NCBI RefSeq assembly: GCF_026914185.1
Contig: NC_070561.1
Location: 1,736,001-1,800,000, forward strand
DNA: 64,000 nt
Reading direction: 5' to 3'
Source: Puccinia triticina
Lineage: Eukaryota > Basidiomycota > Pucciniomycetes > Pucciniales > Pucciniaceae
The notes below the pieces were generated by a model. It was given only the letters and a program-made list of their open reading frames with translations. It made no database searches and was not told the origin of the DNA. A program made the translations under genes and the position numbers. Each line of letters begins with the position of its first letter. The first letter of the stretch is position 1. Positions 59,691 to 64,000 of the stretch are shown piece by piece.

Positions 59691-61324
59691 TCCCTGACTT
59701 ATATACACACTCGAAGATCGACATCTTCGTTTTTCTCTCTGTCTTGAGCTTGACGGATTCTTGTCTACACGTAAAATGCCACCAAAAAATAATAACAATA
59801 CTCAAACTATCTGCATTGATACAAATATGTAGTTGCAATCTTTTGATCTGCGAAAGAGAGCTGGCTACACATTCCATATATCTACGCTTATGAATCAAAG
59901 TCTAATGCACAACATGCTTTGGATCAACTTGTATGAACCCTTGATCTGCTCTTTTCTTGCAATCTTCCAGTTTGAACACAGCCTTATGCTCCCGTGGGCA
60001 AGACTTCTCTTCTTTTGACTTGTCTGGGTCTTCGTTCGCCTGCAAAGCATCAGAAAGCATCACTATCATCCTACTCAATGCATCAAATTTCACACATAGT
60101 AGGGCTGGCTTGAAATGACGCGAGCTCTTAATTCGTGACCCACTCCAACAACTTCACTTCATGGGAGCGCCACACGCGGAACATGAAAGACGCTCTTCGT
60201 TCGAGATCTAGAGGGTCTGTCAATTGGAGGAACTGGTTACAGAAAACTCAACCTGTCTGAGGACTTTGGATCACCAAAAGGCGTCCTATCAAGTAGTGAG
60301 AGCCCCCCAGACCTGAGACTGGCTGGTCGCTTTGATTGGATGGGTGCATATTTAAGATCCAGATTTGGCTGGTTCAGAGCTTCCTGTGAGCATTTTATCT
60401 TGACACTAGTCGGTGAAGGTCCTTCAAGCGAATAATTGACGCGTTTGGTGGTGATGGCAGGAGAGACTTCTCCAAGTGAGAATGACCTGAGCAGCCTGTG
60501 TGGCGTCCTGTCAGCGAATCGGCACTGATTCCCAGGGTCCTTCCGGAAGGAAAAGTCACGTCCATCAGATTCGCGAATCGAGCACATCCAGCCCTAATCC
60601 AGCCAAACTCGGGCTATTCTCTGAAGAATTTTTTTCTTGTCCCAGTCTACAAACAGAATCTCTTGGCCACAACTAGCGATTAAACGGGCTCTCAATGGGG
60701 AACTGTCCTCTGCAACTGCCGGTGGATTCCAACTCGGTTCAGAATTTCCGCATGGCACAATGGATACAATACATAGACGGTCCCACCAAGCTGGGGCTGC
60801 CGGGCCAGATGATACATCTTTCCCTTGCCCGTCTAGTGTCTCTTCTTATCAAATCTTATCATTAATATCAAACGGCCTGCCGGTTTCAACTGGCGAGATA
60901 GTTTATACGGATTCCCAGTCGATTAAGCAGTCATTCAAGAATAACTCACACTAGCAAGCCTGGCCACACTCCGGCTTCCATTGCGTCCACTGTCACTTTA
61001 GAGGCACCGGATATATAAATCAACTTTCCCTCCGCTTCCCAGGACAACGCTCACACTTTCGTCACATTTTCAACATTCCTTTGGAAAACTCACCGCCCAG
61101 CCTCCCTAATCGCTCCCGGTACTTCCATCATTATCGCTGCTTTTTAGCTCAACGCTGATCAACTGCTTCGCCAAAGCAACACTCCTTTTTCCTGACAGCT
61201 AATCTGATTCACTGTTCTCGTTGATCCTTTGTCGCTATCCACACGCTTTACTGTTTCCTCAATTCAATCGTAACCAGGTGACAATCAACATCCAAAATAA
61301 TACTCACGTAACAACCGGCTCTTA
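59691..61324. other. Intergenic region, nothing recognised
   Basis: 3' UTR of PP4c followed by about 1.4 kb. Frames at 60237-60587 (-) and 60637-60954 (+) lack family-like content. The segment 61015-61324 is pyrimidine-rich and A-box-free and probably is the promoter and 5' UTR of the next gene. Confidence 0.4.
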
Positions 61325-62275
61325 ATGGATAACCCAACAAATCAGACTGCGATGGTGAATTTGCCAGAAAATCAAAGGTCAGCACAGGGCTACAGCACCA
61401 ACACATGTACAAGCACAGCCCCAATTAATCAGAGAACCAGATACTGAAGCAGAAACACTTCATTTTATATTCTCCTACATCTTCTGCTTTAGTGGGCAGT
61501 GGAACGGTGATATTTCTGATGGAAGTTCCCCCACACCGACAACCCCTAGCATTGATGGGGACAACACCTCTGGTACGGCCTGGACTTCTAACATCGGCTC
61601 TTCAACAACCTCTTCCTTAGTGCCCGACCCATCCGGGCTGCCTTCGAACACAACAGCGATTTCCGCTACACCTCTCACCACCACAGCATCGCCATCAAAC
61701 ATGACCTCTGAACTTCCTCCCAGCCCCTTACCATCTTCCTCAGCTATTCCCGAGCCGATGAACCCAAGCGTCATGGGTCACGTTCAGCTCAACGCCGCTA
61801 TGTGGCAGCAGCCGGGCATCATCATTGGAGTGGCGTGCTCAGCTCTCGGATTCTTATGTATTGTAAGCTCATTCCGCTCCTTGAATTCTCATCTGCAACG
61901 CCATTCAATAGTCATACCAATAGCTAAAATATTCGGTAAACTTACCCACAGGCTCTTGGTCTGGCGTACCACATTTATCACAAGCGTAACACGCGCCGAC
62001 CTATCCGTGGCTTGCGAGTTGTCTCAGGCTTCGACTTCAATGGCGGGGGCGAAGATGACTACGCGGCTTTCAACGTCTGGGACAAACCCGCTGTCGGCTC
62101 GGCGGCGGCCGACAAGGCCGAGAAGGGCGGCTTCGAGTATAACGGCTCGCTTACTCCCATGAGCAATCTCAGGCATTCCACCGCTACGGTTTACTCAAAC
62201 GCAGATGACGACGACGAGACTCGCCGTGCTTCCACACTGCCCCCTTCAATCGACGAGAAAGGGATCGCCCTGTGA
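61325..62275 (+). CDS. Single-pass Ser/Thr-rich membrane protein (possible cell-wall sensor)
   Basis: There are three exons, 61325-61377, 61493-61862 and 61952-62275, in phase, giving 248 residues. No N-terminal signal peptide is obvious (MDNPTNQTAMVNLPENQ). Residues 18-120 are Ser/Thr/Pro-rich with many likely O-glycosylation sites. One TM helix follows (PGIIIGVACSALGFLCI spliced to ALGLAYHIYH), then a basic stop-transfer KRNTRRP and an acidic cytosolic tail with DDDDE. This layout (S/T-rich ectodomain, one TM, charged tail) resembles Mid2/Wsc-type wall sensors or other fungal type III membrane proteins, but no WSC or Mid2 motif is seen, so function is open. The second intron sits inside the TM segment. 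An AATAAA at 62620-62625 is a candidate poly(A) signal. Confidence 0.78.
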
Positions 62276-62824
62276 CATCCTTACCCAGTCAATCAACTTC
62301 AGTCATCCTACCCTCAAATCTTGCACTTCTTCACCCCACAATCGCACCCGCCCAAACATAATTTAGAAACACCATCCCATTCTTCATTTTATCGTCCCCT
62401 TTTTCCCCACTTTCCTTTACCTTTTTAGTGGCTGATACGTATTGCTACTACGGACTTGGTCAGTTAGATGTTAACTTATTTTGGACTCCTTTTTCTGCTT
62501 CGTTGAAAGTGATCAGGGTGAACTACCATCATCGAAACTCTTTTCTTTATTTTTTCTTCGACTTGTTGTTTATTATTACTTGAACTTGTAAATACCCAAA
62601 CCCCAATTCAAGGGAACCCAATAAAGCTATGAATGGCGTGCATGTCTTGATGTACCTTTGTATCTTTGTAAACTTATTCTCGTTTATGTGTGCGCTGTTT
62701 AGATGATCAGCAATCACCAAAAATTGTTACGCATCTCTTGCTTCTCTTTTTCTGCTCTAGTTTCTGCTCTAGGCAAAACATTTAGATACACACATTTGCT
62801 CTTCGCACATCCGCCTCATTTGAT
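62276..62824. other. 3' UTR and intergenic region
   Basis: Includes the AATAAA at 62620 noted above. No gene or repeat was recognised. Confidence 0.45.
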
Positions 62825-62974
62825 CTAATTGCTCCAACAACTGCATAGTTCGTATTGCTGCGTGTCTGGGCAAACAGATAACCAGCATATTCATTTTCTA
62901 CCCGGGCAGTATGCTGGTTATCTGTTTGCCCAGACACGCAGCAACACGAAATATGCAGTTGTTGGAGCAATTAG
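62825..62974. repeat. Near-perfect hairpin, 65-bp arms
   Basis: The segments 62825-62889 and 62910-62974 are inverted copies with 2 mismatches in 65, separated by 20 bp. The shared cores are CTAATTGCTCCAACAACTGC and GTCTGGGCAAACAGATAACC. It could be a tiny MITE, an extruding cruciform or a small-RNA hairpin precursor. Confidence 0.9.
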
Positions 62975-64000
62975 ACTGTGATGTCTTTTGGATGTAAACA
63001 TCTTGACTGCACAACCCACAGGATGGCACAGTCCATTCATCACTTGGATGGTTCGTGCGAAACGTCGCATCAACACTGGTTAGCCATCCACAGTATGGTA
63101 GGCTCCACCAAATCCCACCATCAAGTGTGGAAATTAATAATACAAATGATTCTGGGAGTATATATTACTAAGCTGAGGATCCAGCAGGGTTCGCAATTGA
63201 ATATTGCAAAACTTTACAAGAGCCAATTCCGAGGCCTCTATCATTCTTTTTTTCGAAGTTTGGGAAGTTGCACGTATCTTATTAAGCAATCAGCACGTCA
63301 TGCTTTCTGAAAAAATTGTCAGGGAACATCTTCATCTGAAAATGGGCTAAGTTTTATCTCGAATTTCATTTGTGAACCCCGTTTATACAATCTTTGATCT
63401 GGTGATTTAAAACACACATTGTTGGTTGATCCCAGCCCCAAAAAAACATGTCAATTTGCCTTGGCGCTTTATGAGTGGTAATGCTATTTACTGCCCAATC
63501 TTTCTCCTACTTTCCTCATGCTGGTTGAGAATATCCATGAATTCAGTTTTTGCTCTTTGGGCTGAAAGGCTTAATGGTACATTCTTGTTAGAACAGCGCA
63601 ATTATCAGAGCAACAAGGGACTAATTACAGCTGTCAACATGTCCTATATAGTCATTCGCCAGTTTTAATAGGATGTATTTTATCTTTTCAGCTGTCTGGC
63701 CTTGATTCCTTCCAGGACCATTCAACTTTATTGACAGCTACAGGAAATACAGCCTTCAGTCTCAATTATATTTCAAAAAAAGTAGCTGCTACTCTTAGCT
63801 TTATCATACCTGCTGGTGTCACTCATTCATGACCTGTCATTTACAGGTCTTACCCTCAATTAGGGATCTTCATGTGACACCAGTGGATGTTCATTCACCC
63901 ACCTGCAGCCATTCATATCCAAGTGTCACTACAGGCATGTAGCTGTTGCTGCAGGATGCAGCGTCACCCTGTCGTTGCAAGCCCGTGTGACTGCGCAAGT
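62975..64000. other. Repeat-like intergenic DNA to the window end
   Basis: Frames at 62978-63310 and 63426-63668 are unrecognised. The segment 63805-63890 has CTGCTGGTGTCAC inverted as GTGACACCAGTGG, and further GTGTCAC/CAGCGTCACC motifs follow to 64000, suggesting another transposon cut by the window edge. Confidence 0.4.

Noticed and set aside
60740..60790. GGCACAATGGATAC resembles a tRNA A box
   Set aside because: No B box, T-arm or acceptor pairing follows at the right distance.

Overview
The window looks like nuclear DNA of a rust fungus (Pucciniales, Basidiomycota), most like Puccinia. The reasons are: genes cut by many short GT-AG introns (about 60-110 bp); proteins of fungal type (a PKA catalytic subunit with a polyglutamine N-terminus, an Nrg1-like zinc-finger protein, a membrane-anchored phytase-like acid phosphatase, mitoribosomal proteins uL30m and uL13m); and long AT-rich intergenic tracts packed with nested transposable elements. 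The species call is inference. I assembled the exon models by hand from splice signals, phase and family conservation.

Layout. 1-7.1 kb: repeats (a TIR family, minisatellites, AATATTT-rich inverted repeats around a broken PPR gene, and a foldback element built from a CAGCTGATGCTCAGC-type minisatellite). 7.6-26 kb: gene island with PKA catalytic subunit (-), a Ser/Pro-rich unknown (-), an unrecognised helical protein (+), a secreted 7-bladed lactonase-fold protein (+), UTP15 (+), an Nrg1-like C2H2 factor (-) and a four-TM protein (-). 27.4-36.8 kb: mobile DNA, namely a MITE with an 8-bp TSD, two inverted copies of a 1.23-kb TIR element that form a 2.5-kb palindrome, and a 3.9-kb PIF/Harbinger-type TIR element carrying a Helitron-type helicase remnant. 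36.8-38.8 kb: convergent genes for uL30m (+) and uL13m (-). 38.9-49 kb: mobile DNA, namely a TIR element interrupted by a TAA-targeted MITE, a complete Ty1/copia element (minus strand, 133-bp LTRs, ACTCT TSD) whose single gag-pol frame carries four in-frame TGA codons, a 1.74-kb foldback element made of palindromic repeats, and a smaller hairpin MITE. 49-54 kb: old repeats and a hAT transposase C-terminal fragment. 54.8-62.3 kb: second gene island with a 20-exon histidine acid phosphatase (-), divergent from a PP4-type phosphatase catalytic subunit (+), then a single-pass Ser/Thr-rich membrane protein (+). 62.8-64 kb: a hairpin and repeats.

The genes are mostly housekeeping and not one pathway. 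The notable features are structural: microexons in the phosphatase, a TGA-only lesion pattern in the retroelement that fits CpG C-to-T mutation, shared palindromic arrays in two unrelated elements, and precisely datable nested insertions. I saw no CRISPR, no bacterial-type operon and no intact tRNA or rRNA gene.
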